Positions 1 to 7,088 of a stretch of 7,143 bases of DNA are shown piece after piece. Each line of letters starts with the position of its first letter. Positions within the stretch are counted from its first letter, which is position 1. The notes below the pieces were generated by a model. That model did not search any database and was not told where the DNA came from. It worked only from the letters and a program-made list of their open reading frames with translations. Where the stretch lies: positions 1-7,143 of the forward strand of contig JACDBR010000216.1 in assembly GCA_013694825.1 (NCBI GenBank), in the 5' to 3' direction. Source of the stretch: Solirubrobacterales bacterium (lineage in GTDB: Bacteria; Actinomycetota; Thermoleophilia; Solirubrobacterales; 70-9). The position numbers and the translations under genes were made by a program.

Positions 1-273
1 GCCGCCGCCCGGCGGCTGCGCGAAGCTCATCTGGCGGCCTGCGGCATCGAGGCCGGGCGCACGGCCAAGCAGATCGAGAGCTCGCTCCCGATGCATCCCT
101 ACGCGGCCAAGATGCTGCTCCGAAGCATCAGCGGGGTCGCGGTCGACGACCTGCGGGCCGCCACGTGCGCGATCGCCGATCTCGAGTGGTGGAGTCGAGG
201 CGGCTCGGACTATCCCGACGACGTTGCGCTGACGCTGGCGATCCGCCGGGCGGCCGGCGCCAGTGGGCGCTAG
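1..273 (+). CDS. holA: DNA polymerase III subunit delta, C-terminal part (5' end outside window)
   Basis: An open frame from the first base to the TAG at 271-273 encodes about 90 residues without a start, so this is the 3' end of a gene beginning upstream. It reads as the C-terminal helical collar domain of HolA, the clamp-loader subunit that opens the beta sliding clamp during chromosome replication. The visible family signature is the run HPYAAKMLLRS (codons from 91), followed by a helix like 'VDDLRAATCAIADLEWWSRGG' and a terminal 'DDVALTLAIRRA', matching the usual HPY-K-LL ... L..A...LA..D...K.G pattern in which the protein ends with a short aliphatic helix. The ATG at 91 is internal to this domain and is not a start. 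Convergent rpsT next door is the common holA-rpsT neighbourhood, which strengthens the call. The N-terminal AAA+ part cannot be assessed. Confidence 0.85.
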   Translation, partial: AAARRLREAHLAACGIEAGRTAKQIESSLPMHPYAAKMLLRSISGVAVDDLRAATCAIADLEWWSRGGSDYPDDVALTLAIRRAAGASGR

Positions 274-306
274 GGGGCCGAGGGCTGGGGCGCCTGAGCT
301 AGGCGC
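257..306. terminator. candidate bidirectional terminator hairpins between convergent holA and rpsT
   Basis: Two small GC hairpins sit where the convergent genes meet. GCGCC (257-261) pairs with GGCGC (266-270) around a 4-base loop just before the holA stop. GCGCCT (290-295) pairs perfectly with AGGCGC (301-306) around a 5-base loop that contains the first two bases of the reverse-complemented rpsT stop codon. Neither has a T tract on either strand. Tail-less hairpins are plausible terminators in high-GC actinobacteria, but such short GC stems also arise by chance, so this is a weak call resting mainly on position. Confidence 0.3.
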
Positions 307-562
307 TGCGGGAGCTGAGGGAGGCAGCGCGCGACTTCTTGCGGGCGCCGGTGTTCCGGTGGATCGCCCCGCGCTGCACCGCCTTGTCGATCCGCGAGAC
401 GAGCTCACGATGCTCACTCGAGACGCTCTCGGCATCGCCGCCCTCGACCGCCGACTCGAGTCTGCGGAAATGCGTCCTGACCGAGCTCGTCAAGCGGCGG
501 TTCTCGAGCCGCTCGCGCTCGGTGCGCAGGATTCGCTTCTTCTGTGAGGCAATGTTGGCCAT
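299..562 (-). CDS. rpsT: 30S ribosomal protein bS20
   Basis: The gene encodes an 87-residue basic protein on the minus strand, the normal length for bS20, a primary 16S rRNA-binding protein that stabilises the body of the small ribosomal subunit. The start MANIASQKKRILRTE and the later stretch 'RIDKAVQRGAIHRNTGARKKSR' (about residues 57-78) are the classic S20 signatures: an N-terminal K/R-rich rRNA-binding helix, then the DKA..G.IH.N.A.RKKSR motif. The open frame continues 51 codons further upstream, but the ATG at 562 is chosen because MANI is the invariant start of the family and the upstream translation is arginine/proline-rich shadow of murJ. No Shine-Dalgarno sequence precedes it. It is divergent from murJ with only 36 bp between start codons, so its -35 region must fall on the murJ start. 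Confidence 0.96.
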   Translation of the reverse strand: MANIASQKKRILRTERERLENRRLTSSVRTHFRRLESAVEGGDAESVSSEHRELVSRIDKAVQRGAIHRNTGARKKSRAASLSSRSA

Positions 563-575
563 GGCGCGACGGCGG

Positions 576-581
576 ATGATA
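576..581 (-). promoter_or_regulatory. candidate -10 hexamer (TATCAT) for rpsT
   Basis: Read on the minus strand, TATCAT (5 of 6 matches to TATAAT) lies 13 bases before the rpsT ATG, which would place transcription start about 6-7 bases before the codon. No good -35 is visible; the expected site falls on the murJ GTG. In a GC-rich background this is a suggestive but short match. Confidence 0.4.
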
Positions 582-598
582 GCGACGGGCCGGCCGCG

Positions 599-2332
599 GT
601 GAGCGGTCCGGAGCGCCCGGAGAAGAGCTCCCGGGACGACCCGCTGTGGGAGGCCGACTTCGACTGGGTCGAGGTGCCGAGAGCACCCGAGCCAGACGCC
701 GCGGCCACGGCCCATCCCGACCCGAGCACCGCCGGCGAGCCCGAGCGACCACTCGGCACCGCCGCCTCGAACCGCCGCCGAATAGCGGTCTCCACGGCCT
801 TCTTCTCGGCCGCGACCGGACTCTCGCGAGTCGCGGGCCTGGTCCGCGAGGTCGTCGCGGCGAGCCTGTTCGGCGTCAGCGCGGCGATGTCGGCGTTCAC
901 GATCGCCTTCATGGTCCCCAACCTGGTCCGAAGCCTGTTCGCCGACGCCGCGATCCAGGCGGCCTTCGTGCCTGTGTTCACGGAGCTGCTCGAGAAGGGC
1001 CAGCGCCGCGAGGCCTTCCGGCTGGCCTCGACGATGATCTACCTGGTCGGGCTCGTGCTAGGGGTGCTGACCCTGTTCTTCGTCCTCGTCGCGCCGCTCG
1101 TCATCCCGCTGTTCGCGCCCGGCTTCGACGGCGCCAACGAGCAGCTCGTGATCGTGCTCTCCCAGTTCCTGTTCCCGATCCTCGTGCTGCTCGGGCTGAC
1201 CGGGATGGTCGCCGGGATCCTCAACTCCTATGACCGCTTCGGGGCCTTCGCGATCTCGCCGCTCTTCTGGAACATCGCGATCATCGTCGTGTTGGCCGCG
1301 GCGACGCCGCTCTTCGAGGGTCGCGACCAGATCTACGCCTACGCGATCGGGGTCCTGGTCGGCACCGTGATCCAGCTCGCGATCAACGCGTTCGACCTGC
1401 GCCGGACGCCGTTTCGCCCGCAATGGGTCTTCGACTGGCGCAGCCCTACGGTCCGCCGGGTTCTGGTGCTGATGCTGCCGGTGACGATCTCGCTCGGCCT
1501 GATCAACTTCAACCTGGCGATCAACGCGATCTTCGGCAGCCTGGTCTCCGAGGAGGCGCCCGCGGCAATAGACAAGGCGTTTCGCATCTACATGCTGCCC
1601 CAGGGAATCTTCTCGGTCGCGATCGCGACGGTGCTGTTTCCCACCCTGGCGCGCTTCGCCGCCCGCGATCAGCTCGACGATCTGCGTGAGACGATGGCGA
1701 GCGGGATGCGCCAGATCGTCCTGCTGCTGGTCCCGGCGATGGCGGTGATGCTGGTCCTCGCCGAACCGATCACGCGGCTGCTCTACCAGCGCGGCGTCTT
1801 CGACGCCGGCGACACCGAGCTCGTCGCGACTGCGCTCTTCTGGTTCGCGTTCTCGCTTCCGTTCAACGGGCTCTTCCTGCTTCTCACGAGGACGTTCTTC
1901 TCGCTCCAGCGCCCCTGGGTGCCGACGGCGATCTCGGTCGGCAACCTCGCGATCACCGCGATCGCGGCGCTGCTCCTCTACGAGTCGGCCGGGATCGCGG
2001 GGATCGTCGCCGCGACCGTGATCGCCACCGCGGCGAGCGTCGCAGCTCAGGCCTGGGTGCTACGGGGTGAGCTGGGGCGGCTCGAGCTGGGCGCGCTGCT
2101 CGCGGCCACGCTCAAGGTCGGTGTCGCTGCGGCCGCGCTCGCCGGCGCCGCGTACCTGGTCTGGTTTGGGCTCGACTCGCTGCTGGGCCGGGCGCTGCTC
2201 GCCCAGGTCGCCTCGCTCGGAGTCGCGCTGGCGGTCGGTATCGCGGTCTTCGTCGCGGCGGTCACAGCGCTGCGGGTGCGCGAGGCGGCCCAGATCATCG
2301 CGCTGGTCCGCAGCAGGCCCGGGGGAGCGTGA
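599..2332 (+). CDS. murJ: lipid II flippase MurJ (MviN family)
   Basis: This 577-residue polytopic membrane protein of the MOP superfamily flips undecaprenyl-linked lipid II across the cytoplasmic membrane for peptidoglycan synthesis. The start of TM1-TM2 (GLSRVAGLVREVVAASLFG, residues 74-92; PNLVRSLFADAAIQAAFVP, 107-125) and the 'FRIYMLPQGIFSVAIATVLFPTLARF' block from residue 328 are MurJ hallmarks; hydrophobic segments continue to about residue 565, consistent with 14 TM helices. R77, R83, R111 and R329 align with the essential cavity arginines R18, R24, R52 and R270 of E. coli MurJ (alignment by eye). A hydrophilic, Pro/Ala/acid-rich N-terminal tail of about 57 residues precedes TM1, explaining the extra length. 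GTG at 599 is the first in-frame start after the stop at 545-547; GTG 674 is the only other ATG or GTG start before TM1. Neither has a Shine-Dalgarno sequence. Confidence 0.95.
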   Translation: MSGPERPEKSSRDDPLWEADFDWVEVPRAPEPDAAATAHPDPSTAGEPERPLGTAASNRRRIAVSTAFFSAATGLSRVAGLVREVVAASLFGVSAAMSAFTIAFMVPNLVRSLFADAAIQAAFVPVFTELLEKGQRREAFRLASTMIYLVGLVLGVLTLFFVLVAPLVIPLFAPGFDGANEQLVIVLSQFLFPILVLLGLTGMVAGILNSYDRFGAFAISPLFWNIAIIVVLAAATPLFEGRDQIYAYAIGVLVGTVIQLAINAFDLRRTPFRPQWVFDWRSPTVRRVLVLMLPVTISLGLINFNLAINAIFGSLVSEEAPAAIDKAFRIYMLPQGIFSVAIATVLFPTLARFAARDQLDDLRETMASGMRQIVLLLVPAMAVMLVLAEPITRLLYQRGVFDAGDTELVATALFWFAFSLPFNGLFLLLTRTFFSLQRPWVPTAISVGNLAITAIAALLLYESAGIAGIVAATVIATAASVAAQAWVLRGELGRLELGALLAATLKVGVAAAALAGAAYLVWFGLDSLLGRALLAQVASLGVALAVGIAVFVAAVTALRVREAAQIIALVRSRPGGA

Positions 2333-2336
2333 TCCG

Positions 2337-2349
2337 GCCAGCTCCTGGC
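2337..2349 (+). terminator. small hairpin just after murJ, possible weak terminator
   Basis: GCCAG (2337-2341) and CTGGC (2345-2349) form a perfect 5-bp stem with a 3-base loop beginning 4 bases after the murJ stop. There is no T run downstream. Position favours a terminator; size argues for chance. Confidence 0.2.
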
Positions 2350-2389
2350 AACTGTGCTTGCAGATCGCTGTTCCGTGTGAAGGAACCGT

Positions 2390-2395
2390 TAGCGT
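2390..2395 (+). promoter_or_regulatory. candidate -10 hexamer (TAGCGT) for the M23 peptidase gene
   Basis: TAGCGT fits the TANNNT form and ends exactly 7 bases before the GTG at 2403, the same spacing as the hrcA hexamer. This would give a leaderless mRNA starting at or next to the GTG. No clear -35 is visible. It lies in the 70-bp gap after murJ. The inverted repeat GTGAG-TGA-CTCAC (2399-2411) overlaps the start codon and could be an operator or chance. Confidence 0.35.
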
Positions 2396-2402
2396 CCTGT
2401 GA

Positions 2403-3089
2403 GTGACTCACCAAGACAGATCGCGTAAGTCGCTCCTCACGATGGCGACCACGAGTGGCGGCCGGCCTTCTCGACTGCTTCGGCGGCGGGTTGTCGGTCT
2501 GGGCGCAGCCGCTCTGAGCCTCGCCTGCGCAGCCCTGGCAGCTCCGGCGGGTTCGCTCGCGATCGCCGTGCCCGACCAGCCGCGGGCCGCCGGTCCCGAT
2601 GCGAAGTACGGGGCGATCACGCTCGAGACGCTCGAGAAGCGAGCGCGGCCACGGGTGCAGGGGCCGTTCTTCCCCGTGATCGGCCCGCGTGACTTCGGTG
2701 AGGCCGACGCCCGCTTCGGCGCCTCTCGTTCGGGCCACACGCACGAGGGCCAGGACGTCTTCGCCGCGTCCGGCACGCCGCTCGTCGCGGTCAGCGACGG
2801 CACTGTGCTCGAGACCGGCAACGACGGCGGCCGCGGCAACTTCATCGCCTTCTACGACCCAAAGCGCGACCAGACCTACGTCTACATGCACATGGTCGAG
2901 CCGACTCCGTTCGCCGCCGGCGACGAGCTCAAGGCCGGCGAGCAGGTCGGCGCCGTCGGCTGCACCGGCTCCTGCTACGGCGATCACCTCCACTTCGAGA
3001 TCCGTGCCGGCGAGGACCCCTACGGCGCGCCCCGCGACCCGCTCGAGGACCTGGAGAGCTGGAAGGACCTAGGGAAGCCGAGCCGCTGA
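2403..3089 (+). CDS. exported M23-family (LytM-type) metallopeptidase
   Basis: The product is a 228-residue protein predicted to cleave peptidoglycan peptide cross-links outside the membrane. After a basic N-terminus (RRLLRRR-like, near residues 22-29) comes a hydrophobic segment, '[21 protein letters not shown]', typical of a Sec signal peptide with cleavage near A-P-A or A-I-A; the cysteine there does not fit a lipobox (SLAC). The catalytic domain spans about residues 85-215. It has the M23 zinc site HxxxD (H114, D118), the YMH histidine H163, and the HLH pair (H195, H197), so the enzyme looks active. C187 and C191 flank the turn before HLH and could form a disulfide. GTG 2403 is chosen because of the -10-like hexamer 7 bases before it; ATG 2442 (residue 14) is a reasonable alternative that keeps the signal peptide. 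Proximity to murJ fits a cell-wall role; the exact bond cut is unknown. Confidence 0.9.
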   Translation: MTHQDRSRKSLLTMATTSGGRPSRLLRRRVVGLGAAALSLACAALAAPAGSLAIAVPDQPRAAGPDAKYGAITLETLEKRARPRVQGPFFPVIGPRDFGEADARFGASRSGHTHEGQDVFAASGTPLVAVSDGTVLETGNDGGRGNFIAFYDPKRDQTYVYMHMVEPTPFAAGDELKAGEQVGAVGCTGSCYGDHLHFEIRAGEDPYGAPRDPLEDLESWKDLGKPSR

Positions 3090-3123
3090 GGTATCCCAGA
3101 CACCGCGCGGGTCGGATTTCAGT

Positions 3124-3170
3124 AGCCGTCCTGAATAGACGTCGCAATGCGGTGCCTGGGCAGGACGGCT
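3124..3170. terminator. perfect 10-bp inverted repeat between M23 gene and lepA, candidate terminator or leader hairpin
   Basis: AGCCGTCCTG (3124-3133) is exactly reverse-complementary to CAGGACGGCT (3161-3170), with 27 bases between. A small nested stem, CGC-AAT-GCG, lies in the loop, as does the palindrome GACGTC. The repeat begins 34 bases after the M23 stop and ends 68 bases before the lepA ATG. There is no T tract, so it could be a tail-less terminator, a structured lepA leader, or a protein-binding site. It is the strongest inverted repeat I found in the window. Confidence 0.45.
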
Positions 3171-3238
3171 CGGGGCGAAGCGGGCCGATCGAGACCGAGC
3201 GCCGAGTCCGCCCGGCCTCTCGCAATACTGATCTCGCC

Positions 3239-5038
<1,800 letters not shown>

Positions 5039-5072
5039 GAGTCCGGCGCACCTAGCTCGGCCGCCGCCCCCG

Positions 5073-5078
5073 TACACT
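5073..5078 (+). promoter_or_regulatory. candidate -10 hexamer (TACACT) for the MaoC pair
   Basis: TACACT matches TANNNT and ends 9 bases before the ATG at 5088, in the 49-bp gap after lepA. It implies a leader of only about 3 bases. There is no Shine-Dalgarno sequence before this ATG and no clear -35. It suggests the MaoC genes have their own promoter instead of depending wholly on lepA transcription. Confidence 0.4.
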
Positions 5079-5087
5079 CGCGCCGCC

Positions 5088-5531
5088 ATGCCAGTCAGCA
5101 CCGAGGCGGTCGGAAAGAGCTTTCCCGCGACGCAGTACGAGGTCGGCCGGGAGAAGATCCGCGAGTACGCGAGCGCGGTGGGGGAGACCAGCCCCGTCCA
5201 CCACGACCTGGAGGCGGCGCGGGCGGCCGGTTTCCGCGCGCTGGTCGCGCCGCCGATGTTCTGCGTCGTCTACTCGGCCCCGGCCGTGGGAGCGGCGATC
5301 CTCGACCCTGATGTCGGGATCGACTTCGCCGCGATGGTCCACGGCGGTCAGGAGTTCGAGTGGGGGGAGCCGGTCTGCGCCGGCGACCTGATAACGAGCT
5401 CGGCCAAGGTGGTCGAGATCTCCGAGCGGCGCGGGATGGGCTTCTACGTGTTCGAGTCGGAGTCGCACAACGACCGCGGCGAGCGGGTCGTGCGCGGTAC
5501 CTGGACCAACATCGTGCGGGGGGTGAGCTGA
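5088..5531 (+). CDS. MaoC-like dehydratase N-terminal (HadA-like, UPF0336-type) hot-dog subunit
   Basis: This 147-residue soluble protein resembles the FAS1-type MaoC N-terminal dehydratase domain, the family of mycobacterial HadA and the actinobacterial UPF0336 proteins. The opening 'VGKSFPATQYEVGREKIREYASAVGE' (residues 8-33) is nearly diagnostic: HadA also starts with an EVEREKIREYA-like helix. 'ALVAPPMFCVVYS' is the long hot-dog helix, followed by 'VHGGQEFEWGEPVCAGDLI'. HadA normally pairs with a HadB-like subunit to dehydrate 3-hydroxyacyl-ACP in fatty-acid elongation, and such a gene follows immediately with a one-base overlap. Unusually, the motif GETSPVHHD keeps E33 and H38 at the places of the catalytic Asp and His of the partner, which is not so in mycobacterial HadA as I recall it. 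ATG 5088 is chosen from the family start. The substrate (acyl-ACP or acyl-CoA) is not known. Confidence 0.88.
   Translation: MPVSTEAVGKSFPATQYEVGREKIREYASAVGETSPVHHDLEAARAAGFRALVAPPMFCVVYSAPAVGAAILDPDVGIDFAAMVHGGQEFEWGEPVCAGDLITSSAKVVEISERRGMGFYVFESESHNDRGERVVRGTWTNIVRGVS
5518..5527 (+). promoter_or_regulatory. ribosome binding site for the second MaoC gene
   Basis: GGGGGGTGAG, inside the end of the first MaoC gene, precedes the ATG at 5531 by 3 bases from its end (7 from the G run). This internal gene of an operon has a Shine-Dalgarno-like sequence, unlike the putative leaderless first genes nearby. Confidence 0.5.
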
Positions 5532-5929
5532 TGAGCCTCGAGGGCCTCGACGAGGGCGCCGAGCTGCCCGAGCTGCGGGTGACGCCGGACAAGTACCTGC
5601 CCAACCGCTACGCCGGCGCCTCGGGCGACTTCAACCCGATCCACATCGATCCGGAGTTCGCCCGCCAGGTGGGGCTTCCCGGCGTCATCCTCCACGGTCT
5701 CTACTCGATGGCGCTCGTCGCCAGGGCTCACACCCACGCGGTCGGCGGCGATCCGCGGTCGCTGGCTCGGCTGCGGGTCCAGTTCCGCGGCATGGGGATG
5801 CCCGAGCAGGAGATAGTGATTCAGACGAAGGTCGTCGAGCGGACCGAGCACGGCGCAATCACGCGTTCCGAGGCGACCCAGGGCGAGAACCGGATCATCC
5901 GCAACGGCGAGGGCGAGCTTCGCGCCTGA
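5531..5929 (+). CDS. MaoC family dehydratase (HadB-like catalytic subunit)
   Basis: This 132-residue single hot-dog-fold protein carries the (R)-specific hydratase/dehydratase motif YAGASGDFNPIHIDPEFA (residues 27-44). By analogy with mycobacterial HadB and R-hydratases, D33 and H38 are the catalytic Asp/His pair that removes or adds water at 3-hydroxyacyl thioesters. 'GVILHGLYSMALVAR' is the following long helix. Its ATG shares the A of the upstream TGA stop (TGATG), so the two subunits are probably translationally coupled and made in equal amounts as a heterodimer. The start is fixed by this overlap and by a G-rich ribosome binding site. The likely role is the dehydration step of type II fatty-acid synthesis or a related acyl pathway; nothing here indicates mycolic acids. 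Sitting between lepA and hrcA gives no metabolic clue. The family call is firm, the substrate is inference. Confidence 0.92.
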   Translation: MSLEGLDEGAELPELRVTPDKYLPNRYAGASGDFNPIHIDPEFARQVGLPGVILHGLYSMALVARAHTHAVGGDPRSLARLRVQFRGMGMPEQEIVIQTKVVERTEHGAITRSEATQGENRIIRNGEGELRA

Positions 5930-5954
5930 GCTCCGCACGGCGGGCGGTTGGCGC

Positions 5955-5982
5955 CGGAGGTGAGCCGCCGCAGCCGCCTCCG
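5955..5982. promoter_or_regulatory. inverted repeat upstream of hrcA: candidate operator or terminator of the MaoC operon
   Basis: CGGAGGTG (5955-5962) and CGCCTCCG (5975-5982) are inverted copies matching at 7 of 8 positions, separated by 12 bases. In RNA this would be an 8-bp stem with one G-U pair. The half-sites start 20 bp apart, about two helical turns. The right arm ends 10 bases before the TAGAAT hexamer, so it covers the -35 region of hrcA. It also begins 25 bases after the MaoC operon stop, so a terminator role is equally possible; no T tract follows. Confidence 0.35.
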
Positions 5983-5992
5983 CGGCCCCTCC

Positions 5993-5998
5993 TAGAAT
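5993..5998 (+). promoter_or_regulatory. candidate -10 hexamer (TAGAAT) for hrcA
   Basis: TAGAAT (5 of 6 to TATAAT) ends 7 bases before the hrcA ATG, placing transcription start at or one base before the A of the codon. No Shine-Dalgarno sequence is present, consistent with a leaderless mRNA. It stands out as an AT-rich island in a long G/C stretch. No -35 consensus is visible at 17 bp. Confidence 0.5.
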
Positions 5999-6005
5999 TC
6001 GCGTC

Positions 6006-7028
6006 ATGCCCACGGAGCGCCAGAGCGAGATCCTGCGCCTCGTCGTCGATGCCTACCTCGAGGACGGCCGGCCGGTCGGCTCGAAGGCGATCGCCGCCGG
6101 CGAGGCGATCCGCTGGAGCCCGTCGACTGTCCGCGGCGAGCTGGCGGCGCTCGAGCGCGACGGCTACCTCAACCATCCTCACACCTCCGCCGGCCGCGTC
6201 CCGACCGACTCCGGCTACCGGGTCTACGCGGACCATCTGCTGAGCGCGAAGCCCGCGCCGAGCTCGATGCCGGCGATCGAGCTCTCGAGAATGCGCCGCG
6301 AGGTCGACGAGGCGATGCGCGAGACCACCTCGGCCTTGGCCCAGGTCAACGACCTGCTGGCGCTGGCGACCTCGCCGCCGAGCAGCACCGCCGTCGTGCA
6401 CCGGATCGAGGTCCTGCGACCGCAGCCGCGCGTAGTCACCGTGGTCGTGATCGGCTCCAATGGCGCCGTTGCCAAGCGGGTCTTCACCTTCGACTCACCG
6501 GTCGACCCGGGGCTGGTCGAATGGGCCTCGAGCTTCCTCAACGAGCGCCTCGGCGGCCTCGCCCTGGGCGGGCGGATGCTCGACGCGCGGCTCGCCGATC
6601 CGGAGCTCGGTCCGGTTGAGGCGCGCTTCCTGGAGCAGATCGCGAGCGCGGTCAGCGGCCTCGAGGACGGCGCCCCGGACGAGCTCTACCTCGAGGGGAC
6701 GGCACGGCTCCTCTCCGAGCAGAACGCCTCCGAGCTGCCCCGCGCCGCCTCGCTGATCCGTGCGCTGGAGAGGCGGGCCAGCGTCCTGGCGCTGATGCGC
6801 TCGGCCCTCGACGAGCGCTCGGTCTTCGTTTGGATCGGCAGCGAGAACCCCTCTCCCGAGCTTCGCGACGTGACCGTCGTCGGCGCCAACTACGGCCTCG
6901 GCTACCGCAATCTCGGCACGGTCGGGGTCGTCGGTCCGATGCGGATGGACTACGGCACCGCGATCGGCACGGTACGCGAGGCCGCCGGGCACCTCTCGCG
7001 CTTCTTCGAGACCGTCTACGAGCGCTGA
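6006..7028 (+). CDS. hrcA: heat-inducible transcription repressor HrcA
   Basis: The product is 340 residues, normal for HrcA, the dimeric repressor that classically binds CIRCE operators upstream of groESL and dnaK-type operons and is kept active by GroEL. The N-terminal winged-helix domain (residues 1-75) shows TERQSEILRLVVDAYLEDGRPVGSK, the recognition-helix region SPSTVRGELAALERDGYL (38-55) and the wing PHTSAGRVPTDSGYR (58-72), all family signatures. A GAF-like middle domain follows, and the C-terminus 'GTVGVVGPMRMDYGTAIGTV' is the standard HrcA ending motif. One oddity is G44 where most HrcA proteins have Asn (VRNEMA/VRNDMA) in the DNA-recognition helix. ATG 6006 is the family-typical start, directly after a -10-like hexamer. 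No CIRCE repeat (TTAGCACTC-N9-GAGTGCTAA) is visible upstream. dnaJ follows 60 bp downstream and is probably co-transcribed. Confidence 0.95.
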   Translation: MPTERQSEILRLVVDAYLEDGRPVGSKAIAAGEAIRWSPSTVRGELAALERDGYLNHPHTSAGRVPTDSGYRVYADHLLSAKPAPSSMPAIELSRMRREVDEAMRETTSALAQVNDLLALATSPPSSTAVVHRIEVLRPQPRVVTVVVIGSNGAVAKRVFTFDSPVDPGLVEWASSFLNERLGGLALGGRMLDARLADPELGPVEARFLEQIASAVSGLEDGAPDELYLEGTARLLSEQNASELPRAASLIRALERRASVLALMRSALDERSVFVWIGSENPSPELRDVTVVGANYGLGYRNLGTVGVVGPMRMDYGTAIGTVREAAGHLSRFFETVYER

Positions 7029-7052
7029 GCGGATGGTCGCGATGATGCGGAG

Positions 7053-7067
7053 CGGGCCTACGGTCCG
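7053..7067 (+). other. small hairpin in the hrcA-dnaJ gap
   Basis: CGGGCC (7053-7058) can pair with GGTCCG (7062-7067), with one G-U pair and a 3-base loop. It lies mid-gap and upstream of the dnaJ ribosome binding site. It could modulate the hrcA/dnaJ ratio, but a stem this small in GC-rich DNA may mean nothing. Confidence 0.2.
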
Positions 7068-7088
7068 GGCGAGATCGGTGAGCTGAGC

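Noticed and set aside
299..981. Long open frames overlapping rpsT and the murJ 5' end on both strands (for example 490-981 minus and 339-602 plus).
   Set aside because: High GC makes stop codons rare; these translations are Arg/Ala/Ser/Pro-rich with no family resemblance and lie over confidently identified genes.
2529..2540. Possible lipoprotein lipobox in the M23 protein signal peptide (LSLAC).
   Set aside because: The residue three before the cysteine is Ser with Leu next, not the required Leu/Val/Ile then small residue; AxA-type cleavage further on fits better.
3152..3238. A 29-residue N-terminal extension of LepA from GTG 3152.
   Set aside because: The extension is unlike any LepA N-terminus, runs through the right arm of the inverted repeat, and ATG 3239 gives the exact family start and length.
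7029..7088. The hrcA-dnaJ gap is in frame with both genes and has no stop codon, suggesting readthrough of the hrcA TGA into a fusion.
   Set aside because: Twenty stop-free codons are likely by chance at this GC content, and dnaJ has its own Shine-Dalgarno-like site and a family-typical start.
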